From: Asterias rubens | Taxonomy: Eukaryota > Echinodermata > Asteroidea > Forcipulatida > Asteriidae | Direction of reading: 5' to 3' | NCBI RefSeq assembly: GCF_902459465.1 | Contig: NC_047078.1 | Coordinates: 5,666,333 to 5,730,332, forward strand | Length of the DNA stretch: 64,000 nucleotides | Shown here: in pieces, positions 41,283-51,962 of the stretch | How positions within the stretch are numbered: the first letter of the stretch is position 1 | Layout: each line of letters opens with the position of its first letter | Notes under the pieces: model-generated | Told to the model about the DNA's origin: nothing | Seen by the model: the letters and a program-made list of their open reading frames with translations, nothing else | The model's database searches: none | Translations under genes and position numbers: made by a program

Positions 41283-42240
41283 TGGCAAAACAATGCAACT
41301 CGAAAATGAGCATTTTAAGAAAAAGTGCTTCAAAGATTCATCGTCTGCCATTTTTTAATGTATTTCTCTATTCAACTAAAACTGTTACAGAATATTTGTG
41401 AGTTGTTGACATATCAGCCAGAAAAAAATCGTTTGAAAAGAACAAATGGTTTTGTTGTTATTAATATTTAAGCGAAGTTACATTGTTTTACCAAACAAAT
41501 TGTCTAATTTGCCACTTTTGTTATTTCATTGACAATAATGCAACTTATGTTACTAATATTAAATAATGTATTTTTATGGCAAAACAATGCATCAAACATT
41601 AATTTAAAAATCATTAGTAATGTTCTTCCCGAAAGATCATGGCAAAACAAAGTATCTTATCTTACTTCCCATAAATTGTCCGCTTTCCCAAAATATTTCC
41701 TACCAAAACAATGTAAACGATTTTAAAGGTTTAACACAAACGTCAATTTATGGCAGAACAACGTATCTAATTGTACGATCCTATTAAACTGTGTAAAACA
41801 ATTTATTTTAAACAATTGTATCACAAGTATTTATCAACCAAAAACGTTGATTGTCAAAATATGAATATCCCTTTTAGGAAGAAACATGCGGCGAAGAAGT
41901 AATTTTCGATTGATTCAAATGTAATTTTTGTTATTATGACTTTACAAATTTGGTCAACATTATTCACATTTATTTTATGAACCTAATCGAACAACAACAC
42001 ATCAATAAATACAACTCAACTTACAATATGTAAGTATGAAAACATCACTAAGGCAGTTTTGATCTCATTAATCAACCGAAACAGGAAATCTTGTTTTCGA
42101 ACTGGTTTGAATCTACTATTTTTTTTTTTTTTTTTTTTTTAATAAGTGATTTGGGGAACTGGGGAGAAACATAAATTTAGTTTCCGGCTCATTACGGTGA
42201 GGTTTTAAAGAGTATTTTAAGGATTTTGTAAAAACAAAAT
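41283..42240. other. Spacer 2, AT-rich part with recurring ATGGCAAAACAATG
   Basis: The motif (A)TGGCAAAACAATGCA or close variants occurs at about 41284, 41576, 41640, 41703 and 41752. A T run lies at 42120-42140. No gene. It is repeated in unit 2 from about 51972. Confidence 0.5.
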
Positions 42241-42265
42241 TCATGTTTTGCGGTACAAATTTCTA

Positions 42266-42389
42266 ATTAGCTGTTCCGACCTACCGTCGGAACAGGTGTT
42301 GTTTTCGTCGAGATTTTTATTATTCTTATTAGCTGTTCCGACCTACCGTCGGAACAGGTATTGTTTTCGTCGAGATTTTTATTGTTTTT
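42266..42389. repeat. Two tandem 62-bp units with a hairpin
   Basis: Each unit contains CTGTTCCGAC-ctacc-GTCGGAACAG, a 10-bp hairpin, followed by 'gttttcgtcgagattttta'. Copies are also at 52957-53080 in unit 2. Confidence 0.7.
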
Positions 42390-43430
42390 ATTATTATTCT
42401 TTGTTTCCGCCTAAAACCCCATTGCATTTGTACACGTTTTTTGTTTATTCCTAATCTCCCAAACCACAAGGTCAAAAGAGTTAAATCATATATCAAATTG
42501 AAGCTTAGAACTTGAGCTTAATTCTAAATGTCAGAAATGTTAAAATTCTTAATTAATTAACCACGTGGCCCTCATTTGCATATTTAATTGGGAAATCTTT
42601 GTAGAAGCATTTCTCAAGAAGTTCACGGCAGATTCTTACCCTGTTTGTTGGTATAGACTCCTTGGGGACTGGAGATTAATTTTGAAAAACCGTGACCTCG
42701 AGTTGACCTCTACTTCCGGGTTAACCGGAAGTGGGACTATATCTCAAGTACTATACAACCGATTTTAAAACTTTTTTCAGTTTTAGACCCCTTGGGCGTT
42801 AAAAAGAAACTTTGAAAAACCGTGACCTCAAGTTGACCTCAACTTCCGGGTCAACCGGAAGTGGGACCATATCTCAAGTACTACATAACTGATTTTCAAA
42901 CTTTCCTTAGTTTTAGACCCCTTAGGCGTTATAAATAAACTTTGAAAAAACCGTGACCTCAAGTTGACCTCTACTTCCGGTTCAACCGGAAGTTGGACCA
43001 TATCTCAAGTACTTTACAACCGATTTTCAAACTTTTTTCAGCTTTAGAACCCTTAGGCGTTAAAAATAAACTTTAAAAAACCGTGACCTCAAGTTGACCT
43101 CTACTTCCGGGTTGACCAGAAGTGGCACCATAACTTAAGACACTGTTCAACATTTCAAACTTTTTTTCAGTTATAGACTCCTTGGTAATTTTAGCACATA
43201 ATTATTATTATTATTATTCTTTGTTTCCGCCTAAAACCCCATTGCGTTTGTACAGCATTTTTGTTCAGGCTCCGTCTCCTAAAGTATAAGGATAAAAGAG
43301 TTAAATCATATATCAAATTGAAGCTTAGAACATAAGCTTTACTCTGATAAAAAAGTGTTAACATTCTTAATTAATTAACCACGTGGTCTTCATTTGAATT
43401 TTTAATTTGTAAACTTGATGCAGTCACTTT
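42388..43430. repeat. Four tandem 130-bp units between two copies of a flanking block
   Basis: The 130-bp unit is marked by CCGTGACCTCAAGTTGACCT and ACTTCCGGGTTAACCGGAAG. It occurs at about 42692, 42821, 42952 and 43082. A flank beginning 'ctttgtttccgcctaaaacccc' and ending TTAATTAATTAACCACGTGG stands on each side (42398-42566 and 43218-43386). A lone fifth unit, cut short, lies at 45785-45860 and forms the junction to A2. Confidence 0.75.
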
Positions 43431-43688
43431 CATGTTATTGTGAAACATTCTCTTCAGTAATACAACACAGTATGTACCTTGATGAGTTGTTGACTTCTTG
43501 AGAGGAGTCTATACTATTTTGTTTCCTACCTGCGTTCTGGACACATTACTCTGTACACGCACAACGTACGGAGGTTTAGGATTTTCGTTAGAACGTGCGT
43601 TAAATTTGTCTTTGTTTTTCTAACCGCGTTCTGGACCAATTACTCTGTGCATGGGTTTTCGTTAAAACGAACGTGCGTAATTAGATAG

Positions 43689-43727
43689 GGGTTTTTGACG
43701 ACATCGACGTCGTCGTCAAAAACCCCC
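43689..43727. repeat. Perfect 15-bp hairpin
   Basis: GGGGTTTTTGACGAC (43689-43703) and GTCGTCAAAAACCCC (43713-43727) with a 9-nt loop. The identical copy in unit 2 is at 54379-54417. Confidence 0.7.
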
Positions 43728-43889
43728 TTAAGGCATCTAATACTACATTTCAACCCTACTTAATAGTTATAGGCGTTAGCAGTTCATATTTAGTGACAAT
43801 GGTCGCAAAATCATGAAACGAGAATTATTTCGCCGGATCATAATCCCCTCTGTTGATGCACACATGTAAAAACCCACCATTTTTACATC

Positions 43890-43975
43890 GTGCCCTTCTA
43901 GCCTAGTGGTCATCAGTCGCGACTACACATCTGAGAATTGCGAGTTCGAATCTCCGTCCGAAATCAATATTTGTG
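43890..43975 (+). repeat. tRNA-like SINE head
   Basis: TAGCCTAGTGGTCATCAG as A box and GAGTTCGAATCTC as B box, spaced as in a tRNA. The acceptor ends do not pair, so I call a SINE relic. The unit 2 copy (54582-54655) is followed by a deletion of about 53 bp. Confidence 0.5.
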
Positions 43976-44616
43976 TATCCCCAAAAACTAAAAATATATT
44001 TCTTTTTGTATTATTTAAGTTTGATTCTTGTCTTTATATCGATAGTGTTGCCTTTTCTTTTTCTCAAATGTTAGCCCAACATAACCTGTGTGCATGCATG
44101 ACACGATGATGTTTAAAAACACAGTAAGCGAAAAATGGTGATCATAAGCGCAGAGTTTGGTGGTTAAGAGTTCTGTGAAATCAACTTGTACTAGATCAAA
44201 CATCAAACCACCGACCCAAAAGAAAAATTAAAAATCGTAATTAATTAACCACGTGACCCATATTTGCATGTTTAATTGTACAAGGGGACAAAGTTGTTGG
44301 AACTTCCTGTTGATGCTGACATCATGAGAACATCAGTATAAGTATTGGAATTGCACTACCTATTGAACCACTTGGAGTGTTCAATGAGTCCAACACGTCA
44401 GTCTAGAGTCCAACTCTGATTGTAAAAATCAATTAAGGCATCATCTTCAATTTAATTTTATGCAACAAGCAAACTTATAAATTTTCTGATTTTATTTCAA
44501 AGGGTAACATAATGGCTGTTAGCAAACGGTTTCCAACAAAAACTACATGGTGTACGTGCACAATACTCTTACTTGCCTCAAGCATTTACCTCTAGATAAT
44601 AAATCAAGCATTCAGT

Positions 44617-44960
44617 TCAAAATGATAAAAGTTTGTTATTGCCACATTATTCAGCGAACCATGAATCATACACAGCTAATATTCACAAGAAAATCTATGT
44701 GTGGAGGGTAACAGACAGCACACAATGGAACCGGAGTTTAACAATGACAATACCAAAAGTGCAATCGTCAGGCGTTCAAGTTTTATTATACATGGGGCTG
44801 ATGGTGATCAAAAGGATAAAAGTTTGTTATCGCCAAATTATTCAGCGAACCATGAATCATACACAGCTACTATTTACAAGAAAATCTACGCGTTGAGGGT
44901 AACAGACAGCACAAAATGGAACCGGAGTTTAACATGACAATACCAAAAGTGCAATCGTCC
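44617..44960. repeat. Two tandem copies of a block of about 150 bp (period about 190 bp)
   Basis: The block 'ataaaagtttgttat(t/c)gcca...attattcagcgaaccatgaatc...caataccaaaagtgcaatcgtc' starts at about 44624 and 44815, separated by about 40 bp of unique sequence. The ORFs of 78-87 aa here are readings of the repeat. The copy in unit 2 is at 55256-55598. Confidence 0.65.
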
Positions 44961-45526
44961 TAGCTCCCCAACCAAGGTGACTACAAAACGTCTCTAATGG
45001 ATAACACGGGTATATTTCGACATGGTTTTTTTCCCAGCAAGAGTTGTGGGGCCCAATTTATCTAGTATTTTTTGGGGGTATTTTGTTTATCTGTTTCATT
45101 TAAATATATGGTTAAGTTTTATTTTACGCTAACTGTTTTTGTGTTTGTTCTTCCTGTAATTTTGAATTGTCTTGCCGCTACATAAGATTACACACACTAA
45201 ATAGAATTGCTTACATTGCTTTCTTCGTTAGAAAAAAAGGGGGGAGGGGGTCCGTACTTGTTAAGGTTTGCTTTTTATGGGCCCCTCCATCCCCTACATG
45301 TGTTTTGCATTGATTTTTAGTTTTTGTTTTCTATTATTGTACGATTGCATTTGCTTGTAATAAATTATTTATTACCTTCTGTGTAGACTAAGCAAGTCTC
45401 GCGTGTATTTGAACTTGCGGGACCATTATGTTCCAAACCTTATGGAGTTTTACGTGGGACATTTTGTTTCGTCCATTATTTTAGTTTAACGTAGTTTATG
45501 ACCATGAATATTATAAATATTGTTAA

Positions 45527-45780
45527 TTATCACAGGAAGACGACCCTCTTCTTTTAGAATGTCGACTTCCCGAGATAAATTATCACAGGAAGATGACAAC
45601 TGACGTTTAGGATGTCGACATATCGAGATAAATTATCACAGCAAGACGACATCCTACTTTTAGGATGTCGACATCCCGAGATAAATTATCACAGGAAGAC
45701 GACATCCTACTTTTAGGATGTCGACATTCCGAGATAAATTATCACAGGAAGACGACATTCTTCTTTAAGAATGTCGACTG
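45527..45780. repeat. Five tandem 53-bp units, each a hairpin
   Basis: CACAG starts at 45531, 45584, 45637, 45690 and 45743, an exact 53-bp period. Each unit holds a hairpin such as GACATCCTA-cttt-TAGGATGTC, and changes on one arm tend to be matched on the other. The copy in unit 2 is at 56165-56418. No spacers or cas genes, so not a CRISPR. Confidence 0.8.
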
Positions 45781-45870
45781 TTTGTAGTTATAAGACTCCT
45801 TGGGGATAGGAGAAATTAATTTGGAAAAACCGTGACCTCAATTTGACCTCTACTTCCGGGTCAAGGACCA

Positions 45871-46089
45871 ATGCAGAGTGAATCACTGAGAGAGCAGACG
45901 ATCAAGTCGTTGGATCAACAGTGTTTCCCGCCTCGGTGCACACTTGAAGTTGATTATCTCAACGACGAATGCCTTCGCGATGCTTTGGTAACACTAACTG
46001 AACAATCCTTACCAAAGAAGAATGAAAGTAGAAACTTTTGGCGTTTCGAGTTCAGAGATAACCGCAAATTCTTTGACATGATGATTTGA
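45871..46089 (+). CDS. Upstream ORF of GT92 A2, 72 aa
   Basis: Same as the uORF of B1. Intact here although A1, the gene in the same unit position, is frameshifted. Confidence 0.45.
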   Translation: MQSESLREQTIKSLDQQCFPPRCTLEVDYLNDECLRDALVTLTEQSLPKKNESRNFWRFEFRDNRKFFDMMI

Positions 46090-46189
46090 AGAGTGGAGTT
46101 GTAGGGAGCGTTTTGAGGAAAGGTTTTTCTTTTAACTTGTGACGTCGTGGGACGCAGTTTAGCGGACTTGCTTTTATATATCCAACGCC

Positions 46190-47671
46190 ATGATTCAAAC
46201 TTACAGGAAAAACAGCGGCATGGAGTGCTGTAAAGCCGAGCCAATGTTCCGACGTGTCCGTTATAACTTACTGACCTATCCAGGAGCAGGATGGATAGCG
46301 TTTGTGATAACCTTGTTCCTATGGGCTCTCTCCGTTCCCTATCTCAGACAGGCACCCAGTGGCGTTGTACCCGATACCAAGGAAGTTCGGTTGCAGATGC
46401 CTCGGGCAGCCGCAGAGAAAGCTTTTAGACGAAACACAGAGACAATGTATGATATCAGATACAACACCAGTGAGTATTCACACTCTTTCCCTGTGGATGA
46501 CACTTGCTTCTTCACTCGTAAACTCTCAAAGAGCGACATGCCAACAATTCATTCTATATTCTCTAATCCAGCATCTCAGAGCGTTGTCTTTGTAGGAGTA
46601 CGGTTTCTTAGGGACAATTGGGCAGAAGACAAATTCATTTGCGAGTTCGAGAATGGTGAACGGACACAGAGCGACCCAATCGTGAATGACTACCGGAGCT
46701 TCGGTTATTTAGCTCAGTATGTATTTGTCTTAACATGCCCACTGCCGGAGATTTACATTGGCAGAACTAATTTCACCATGAGTTTTTACAAGGTAACATG
46801 GCGGCCGAAATGGTACATGTTTGCCTACGCTAACCTGACCGTGTGTCGAGCGGGCAGCTGGCCGCTCACTAAGAAACACTTCTTAAGTGTTTGCACAATG
46901 GTCAAGGACATGGATGAATTCTTACCAGATTGGTTGGATTATCATCGCTTTATGGGTGTTGAACACGCTTATATCTACGACAATGCGGTCGAGAAGATGA
47001 GTTTGTTACGTGAGACGGTCAAAGAGGATGTAGACAGTGGGTTTGTCACCGTTATCCCATGGTCTCACAGACCGTCTGCAGGGAAGAGTTACTTAGAAGT
47101 GCAAATAGCTCATGAGAATGACTGTTTATGGCGTCACAGATACGACACCCATTGGATGATGAAGATTGATGTCGACGAATACGTCCAGCCCATGAACCCA
47201 GCCAACCCAAAGATACCTAACTTCTTACGGGATCCGAGACTCAATAAGTTAGGTGCTATAAGACTTCAGAATTGGTTCTTTGGGCGCCCTAATACTTCGG
47301 AGGTCCTCGAAGGGTCTATCATGGAGCGAAATCGCTGGCGTCCGTCGGAGCCAACCCTTCAGAACACCGGTAGAGACAAGAATATTCTCCGGCCTATAAA
47401 CGTGCATTATTTTAAAATCCACGCTATCAAACTTGGAGGTGAGACAAAGTCCATAAACCCTGAAACTGAGATGCGTTTGGTGCACTACCGTGGCGATAAC
47501 CCAAGGGTCCGCCATTTTGATTTGCCCGAGTTCGATGTTTTGGATGAGAGCATGGTCAACATATGGAAACAAATCAAAAAAGCAAAGATGGAAACCTCAC
47601 TGGAAGCTGCATCGGAAACTGACAATGAAATCATCCTTAAATTCATCGAAGATGATGTTAAAAGTCCATGA
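46190..47671 (+). CDS. GT92 glycosyltransferase A2, 493 aa
   Basis: The predicted protein is identical to A1, including N368, D240 and the 27-residue tail. The 5' leader, however, matches the B copies (GGTGCACAC, TTTATATATCC, intact uORF) rather than A1 (GGTACACAC, TTTAGATATCC). The leader and the coding region therefore have different histories. Confidence 0.9.
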   Translation: MIQTYRKNSGMECCKAEPMFRRVRYNLLTYPGAGWIAFVITLFLWALSVPYLRQAPSGVVPDTKEVRLQMPRAAAEKAFRRNTETMYDIRYNTSEYSHSFPVDDTCFFTRKLSKSDMPTIHSIFSNPASQSVVFVGVRFLRDNWAEDKFICEFENGERTQSDPIVNDYRSFGYLAQYVFVLTCPLPEIYIGRTNFTMSFYKVTWRPKWYMFAYANLTVCRAGSWPLTKKHFLSVCTMVKDMDEFLPDWLDYHRFMGVEHAYIYDNAVEKMSLLRETVKEDVDSGFVTVIPWSHRPSAGKSYLEVQIAHENDCLWRHRYDTHWMMKIDVDEYVQPMNPANPKIPNFLRDPRLNKLGAIRLQNWFFGRPNTSEVLEGSIMERNRWRPSEPTLQNTGRDKNILRPINVHYFKIHAIKLGGETKSINPETEMRLVHYRGDNPRVRHFDLPEFDVLDESMVNIWKQIKKAKMETSLEAASETDNEIILKFIEDDVKSP

Positions 47672-47703
47672 AGCAATTATTTTGAAATAGTATTCATTAA
47701 TTA

Positions 47704-47911
47704 TTTTCATTCATTCATTCATTCATTCATAATTGGTTTATTATTTTAAAAACAAATTCCCATGGCGACCGGAGGTCGAATTACAGGAAAATATACAGAG
47801 ATTAAAAAATAAGAAAAAAAACACACTATTTCACATTATTCAAGAAATAATTGATTAAGGAGAGACAAATATTTACAATGTATAAAATAAATTGTTCTGA
47901 AAGTTGCGGGG
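47704..47911 (-). repeat. LINE 3' end behind A2
   Basis: Copy of 37055-37262 with the same (ATTC)n tail and the same flanking direct repeat. Confidence 0.6.
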
Positions 47912-48352
47912 AAAAAAATCAGCATAGGTCCATAATAATGACAGTGACTTATTATATATAGCGCACGAAATATGTCACTCCGTGATGCTCTGTATATTTG
48001 TTTTCCTGCATGGTATGCGGATGAAATCAAAGTTTCATGAAGCAATATTTTGAAATAGTATAATTTTGTTCTTCTTAGAACAAGTTCATTTATAAAAGTC
48101 ATAATCATGGCCTCTTATATATATATATAATCCGTCACTTAGTGACGCTCGATTTGGAGCATAAGTATACAATTTGGAGTATGGGACCTAATCCTTTACA
48201 CAGCACCATGCAGACGCAATACAGGTTCATCAAACTATTATAAACTGTCTTCATGAGTTTAATTAAAGGTCCTTCTTGCGTATGAAATGAAACAAAACCG
48301 ACGATATTATGATTATTCAAATTCAATCATTTTTGCCGCCAAACTTGTGCAC

Positions 48353-48739
48353 TGTGTCTTGGGAGGGACCAGTATTCACTTATGCACTCCCATACAATTA
48401 CGTTATCTTTTAACATCAAGTTCATCATTCCATAAATATTTTGTTAAATTTGGCTGTGACGTTTAGTTAGTATAGACGATGTGACCAATGTTTACATTCA
48501 AACCGCCCTCTGTTGACAAAACACTGTATACGTCATGTTTCGCCGGGAAAAAGACGCGATGGTATTAAAGAGGGCATACACTTTCTAGCTGGCTGCTAAA
48601 ACACAAAGGTTTTGCCCGGCGGTATACGCGCGAATCATGTTATGGTTTTCGAGTGACGTCAGAGGTCACATCGTCTATAGTATCCAATTTTACCATTTTT
48701 ATTAGTATGTTCTTATTCATAGATTGTGTGTTTGTGTGT

Positions 48740-48777
<38 letters not shown>

Positions 48778-49817
48778 GTAGACTGTTTTTATACTGTATG
48801 TTTTGTTATGTTAAATATCGAATCATTGAAGAAAATATCCCGAATGAAATGAAAGAAAGACTCTGCTTGGGTTGAAACGTCAAGCCATTACTATTTTGTT
48901 TGAATGTGTAATACGTGTAAAAGACCGCCTGAGAAATGTGTACATTCCCAATATTAATTATAAGTGTTCAATGTTTGCCTGTTGTATTAAAATGATTATT
49001 TTGTTTAAAGTATCTTTGATTGCCTGTTAATTATTCTTTTCGAGAGATGAACGATTTGCCCGTATAACTGTTTCAGTGACTAGCCAGCGGGACCAGTCCG
49101 CTGGTAGTCCGTCAGCCTTTTTCACTTGGACAGAATTCAGGTTTTCTTTCAACATTTTCATTAGCGTGGGACTTTTAATTTGAACGCTTGAACATCAATA
49201 TTAACTACAGACTATGGACAGAACCCATTAGTCCTTCGTTTTCTGGCAATTTGACAAGCAAATACGACGACACATATCGCAATCAATATTTTTATCAAAT
49301 TTTAGTCAAATTTTGATAAAACTGCAAAGGCTATAATACGGAAGCGTATATAGGACATACCGAAAAAAAAATCGGGCTCCACTATTTCGCCCGGGCGGAT
49401 TACTATTTCGCCCGGGCGGATTACTATTCCGTGTGTAAAGGGAAACGCGAAATCATACATGTAGCCCCGTGTAAACAGACCCGGGGAGATGAGAACATTA
49501 TGACAAAAAAAAAAATCCGTTTTGATGGAAGAAAACATTATGTGCATCTATGAATGTTTTTTGTTTTTTATTTATTTACTAATTTTTCTTTTTTTTTTGT
49601 GGGGGGGGGGGGGGGGGGGGGGACAAGCACAGCAAATAGTAAATCCGGGACGCACTCAACACGTTCAAAAAGCTAGAGGTTAATTATTTTATAATTATTC
49701 CTCATTACATGGAGAGAGATGTATTGGAATCCAAGCTTTAAAAAACCGTATGAGGCGTTAATATGTATTGTATAAAGTTCTTTTTAGGGGGGGGGGGGGG
49801 GGGGGGGCAAGGTAGAT
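48353..49817 (+). other. Spacer 1 of unit 2
   Basis: Copy of 37704-39126 with expanded T and G homopolymers. MITE at 48472-48680. The tandem 'tatttcgcccgggcggattac' pair is at about 49382-49423. No gene. Confidence 0.55.
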
Positions 49818-49826
49818 CAAGGACCA

Positions 49827-50045
49827 ATGCAGAGTGAATCACTGAGAGAGCAGACGATCAAGTCGTTGGATCAACAGTGTTTCCCGCCTCGGTGCACACT
49901 TGAAGTTGATTATCTCAACGACGAATGCCTTCGCGATGCTTTGGTAACACTAACTGAACAATCCTTACCAAAGAAGAATGAAAGTAGAAACTTTTGGCGT
50001 TTCGAGTTCAGAGATAACCGCAAATTCTTTGACATGATGATTTGA
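49827..50045 (+). CDS. Upstream ORF of GT92 B2, 72 aa
   Basis: Identical to the B1 uORF. It ends 100 bp before the B2 start. Confidence 0.45.
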   Translation: MQSESLREQTIKSLDQQCFPPRCTLEVDYLNDECLRDALVTLTEQSLPKKNESRNFWRFEFRDNRKFFDMMI

Positions 50046-50145
50046 AGAGTGGAGTTGTAGGGAGCGTTTTGAGGAAAGGTTTTTCTTTTAACTTGTGACG
50101 TCGTGGGACGCAGTTTAGCGGACTTGCTTTTATATATCCAACGCC

Positions 50146-51549
50146 ATGATTCAAACTTACAGGAAAAACAGCGGCATGGAGTGCTGTAAAGCCGAGCCAA
50201 TGTTCCGACGTGTCCGTTATAACTTACTGACCTATCCAGGAGCAGGATGGATAGCGTTTGTGATAACCTTGTTCCTATGGGCTCTCTCCGTTCCCTATCT
50301 CAGACAGGCACCCAGTGGCGTTCCCGATACCAAGGAAGTTCGGTTGCAGATGCCTCGGGCAGCCGCAGAGAAAGCTTTTAGACGAAACACAGAGACAATG
50401 TATGATATCAGATACAACACCAGTGAGTATTCACACTCTTTCCCTGTGGATGACACTTGCTTCTTCACTCGTAAACTCTCAAAGAGCGACATGCCAACAA
50501 TTCATTCTATATTCTCTAATCCAGCATCTCAGAGCGTTGTCTTTGTAGGAGTACGGTTTCTTAGGGAGAATTGGGCAGAAGACAAATTCATTTGCGAGTT
50601 CGAGAATGGTGAACGGACACAGAGCGACCCAATCGTGAATGACTACCGGAGCTTCGGTTATTTAGCTCAGTATGTATTTGTCTTAACATACCCACTGCCG
50701 GAGATTTACATTGGCAGAACTAATTTCACCATGAGTTTTTACAAGGTAACATGGCGGCCGAAATGGTACATGTTTGCCTACGCTAACCTGACCGTGTGTC
50801 GAGCGGGCAGCTGGCCGCTCACTAAGAAACACTTCTTAAGTGTTTGCACAATGGTCAAGGGCATGGATGAATTCTTACCAGATTGGTTGGATTATCATCG
50901 CTTTATGGGTGTTGAACACGCTTATATCTACGACAATGCGGTCGAGAAGATGAGTTTGTTACGTGAGACGGTCAAAGAGGATGTAGACAGTGGGTTTGTC
51001 ACCGTTATCCCATGGTCTCACAGACCGTCTGCAGGGAAGAGTTACTTAGAAGTGCAAATAGCTCATGAGAATGACTGTTTATGGCGTCACAGATACGACA
51101 CCCATTGGATGATGAAGATTGATGTCGACGAATACGTCCAGCCCATGAACCCAGCCAACCCAAAGATACCTAACTTCTTACGGGATCCGAGACTCAATAA
51201 GTTAGGTGCTATAAGACTTCAGAATTGGTTCTTTGGGCGCCCTAAAACTTCGGAGGTCCTCGAAGGGTCTATCATGGAGCGAAATCGCTGGCGTCCGTCG
51301 GAGCCAACCCTTCAGAACACCGGTAGAGACAAGAATATTCTCCGGCCTATAAACGTGCATTATTTTAAAATCCACGCTATCAAACTTGGAGGTGAGACAA
51401 AGTCCATAAACCCTGAAACTGAGATGCGTTTGGTGCACTACCGTGGCGATAACCCAAGGGTCCGCCATTTTGATTTGCCCGAGTTCGATGTTTTGGATGA
51501 GAGCATGGTCAACATATGGAAACAAATCAAAAAAGCAAAGATGGAATGA
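50146..51549 (+). CDS. GT92 glycosyltransferase B2, 467 aa
   Basis: Identical in protein sequence to B1, with the same deletion junction and stop. Membrane anchor and DVDEY motif present. It forms the second gene of unit 2. Confidence 0.88.
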   Translation: MIQTYRKNSGMECCKAEPMFRRVRYNLLTYPGAGWIAFVITLFLWALSVPYLRQAPSGVPDTKEVRLQMPRAAAEKAFRRNTETMYDIRYNTSEYSHSFPVDDTCFFTRKLSKSDMPTIHSIFSNPASQSVVFVGVRFLRENWAEDKFICEFENGERTQSDPIVNDYRSFGYLAQYVFVLTYPLPEIYIGRTNFTMSFYKVTWRPKWYMFAYANLTVCRAGSWPLTKKHFLSVCTMVKGMDEFLPDWLDYHRFMGVEHAYIYDNAVEKMSLLRETVKEDVDSGFVTVIPWSHRPSAGKSYLEVQIAHENDCLWRHRYDTHWMMKIDVDEYVQPMNPANPKIPNFLRDPRLNKLGAIRLQNWFFGRPKTSEVLEGSIMERNRWRPSEPTLQNTGRDKNILRPINVHYFKIHAIKLGGETKSINPETEMRLVHYRGDNPRVRHFDLPEFDVLDESMVNIWKQIKKAKME

Positions 51550-51962
51550 CAGTGACTTATTATATATAGCGCACGAAATATGTCACTCCGTGATGCTCTG
51601 TATATTTGTTTTCCTGCATGGTATGCGGATGAAGTCAAAGTTTCATGAAGCAATATTTTGAAATAGTTTAATTTTGTTCTTCTTAGAACAAGTTGATTTA
51701 TAAAAGTCATAATCATGGCCTCTTATATATATATAATCCGTCACTTAGTGACGCTCGATTTGGAGCATAAGTATACGATTTGGAGTATGGGACCTAATCC
51801 TTTACACAGCACCATGCAGACGCAATACAGGTTCATCAAACTATTATAAACTGTCTTCATGAGTTTAATTAAAGGTCCTTCTTGCGTATGAAATGAAACA
51901 AAACCGACGACATTATGATTATTCAAATTCAATCATTTTTGCCGCCAAACTTGTGCACTGTG

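Larger units (their letters stand above)
35212..45861 (+). repeat. GT92 tandem array, unit 1 (A1, spacer 1, B1, spacer 2)
   Basis: The unit starts at CAAGGACCAATGCAG (35212) and ends where the same sequence restarts at 45862, 10,650 bp later. It contains two GT92 gene copies and two different spacers. Unit 2 (45862-56499, 10,638 bp) is nearly identical apart from homopolymer lengths, scattered substitutions and small indels. Unit 3 begins at 56500 and is cut at 57390. Confidence 0.9.

Noticed and set aside
43890-43965. Possible tRNA gene
   Set aside because: No acceptor stem pairing and no terminator T run at the right place. Best read as a SINE head.
44633-44937. ORFs of 78-87 aa in spacer 2
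   Set aside because: They read through a tandem repeat, overlap in two frames and have no recognisable domain.
45527-45780. CRISPR-like regular repeats
   Set aside because: The units are contiguous without spacers, and the DNA is animal nuclear.
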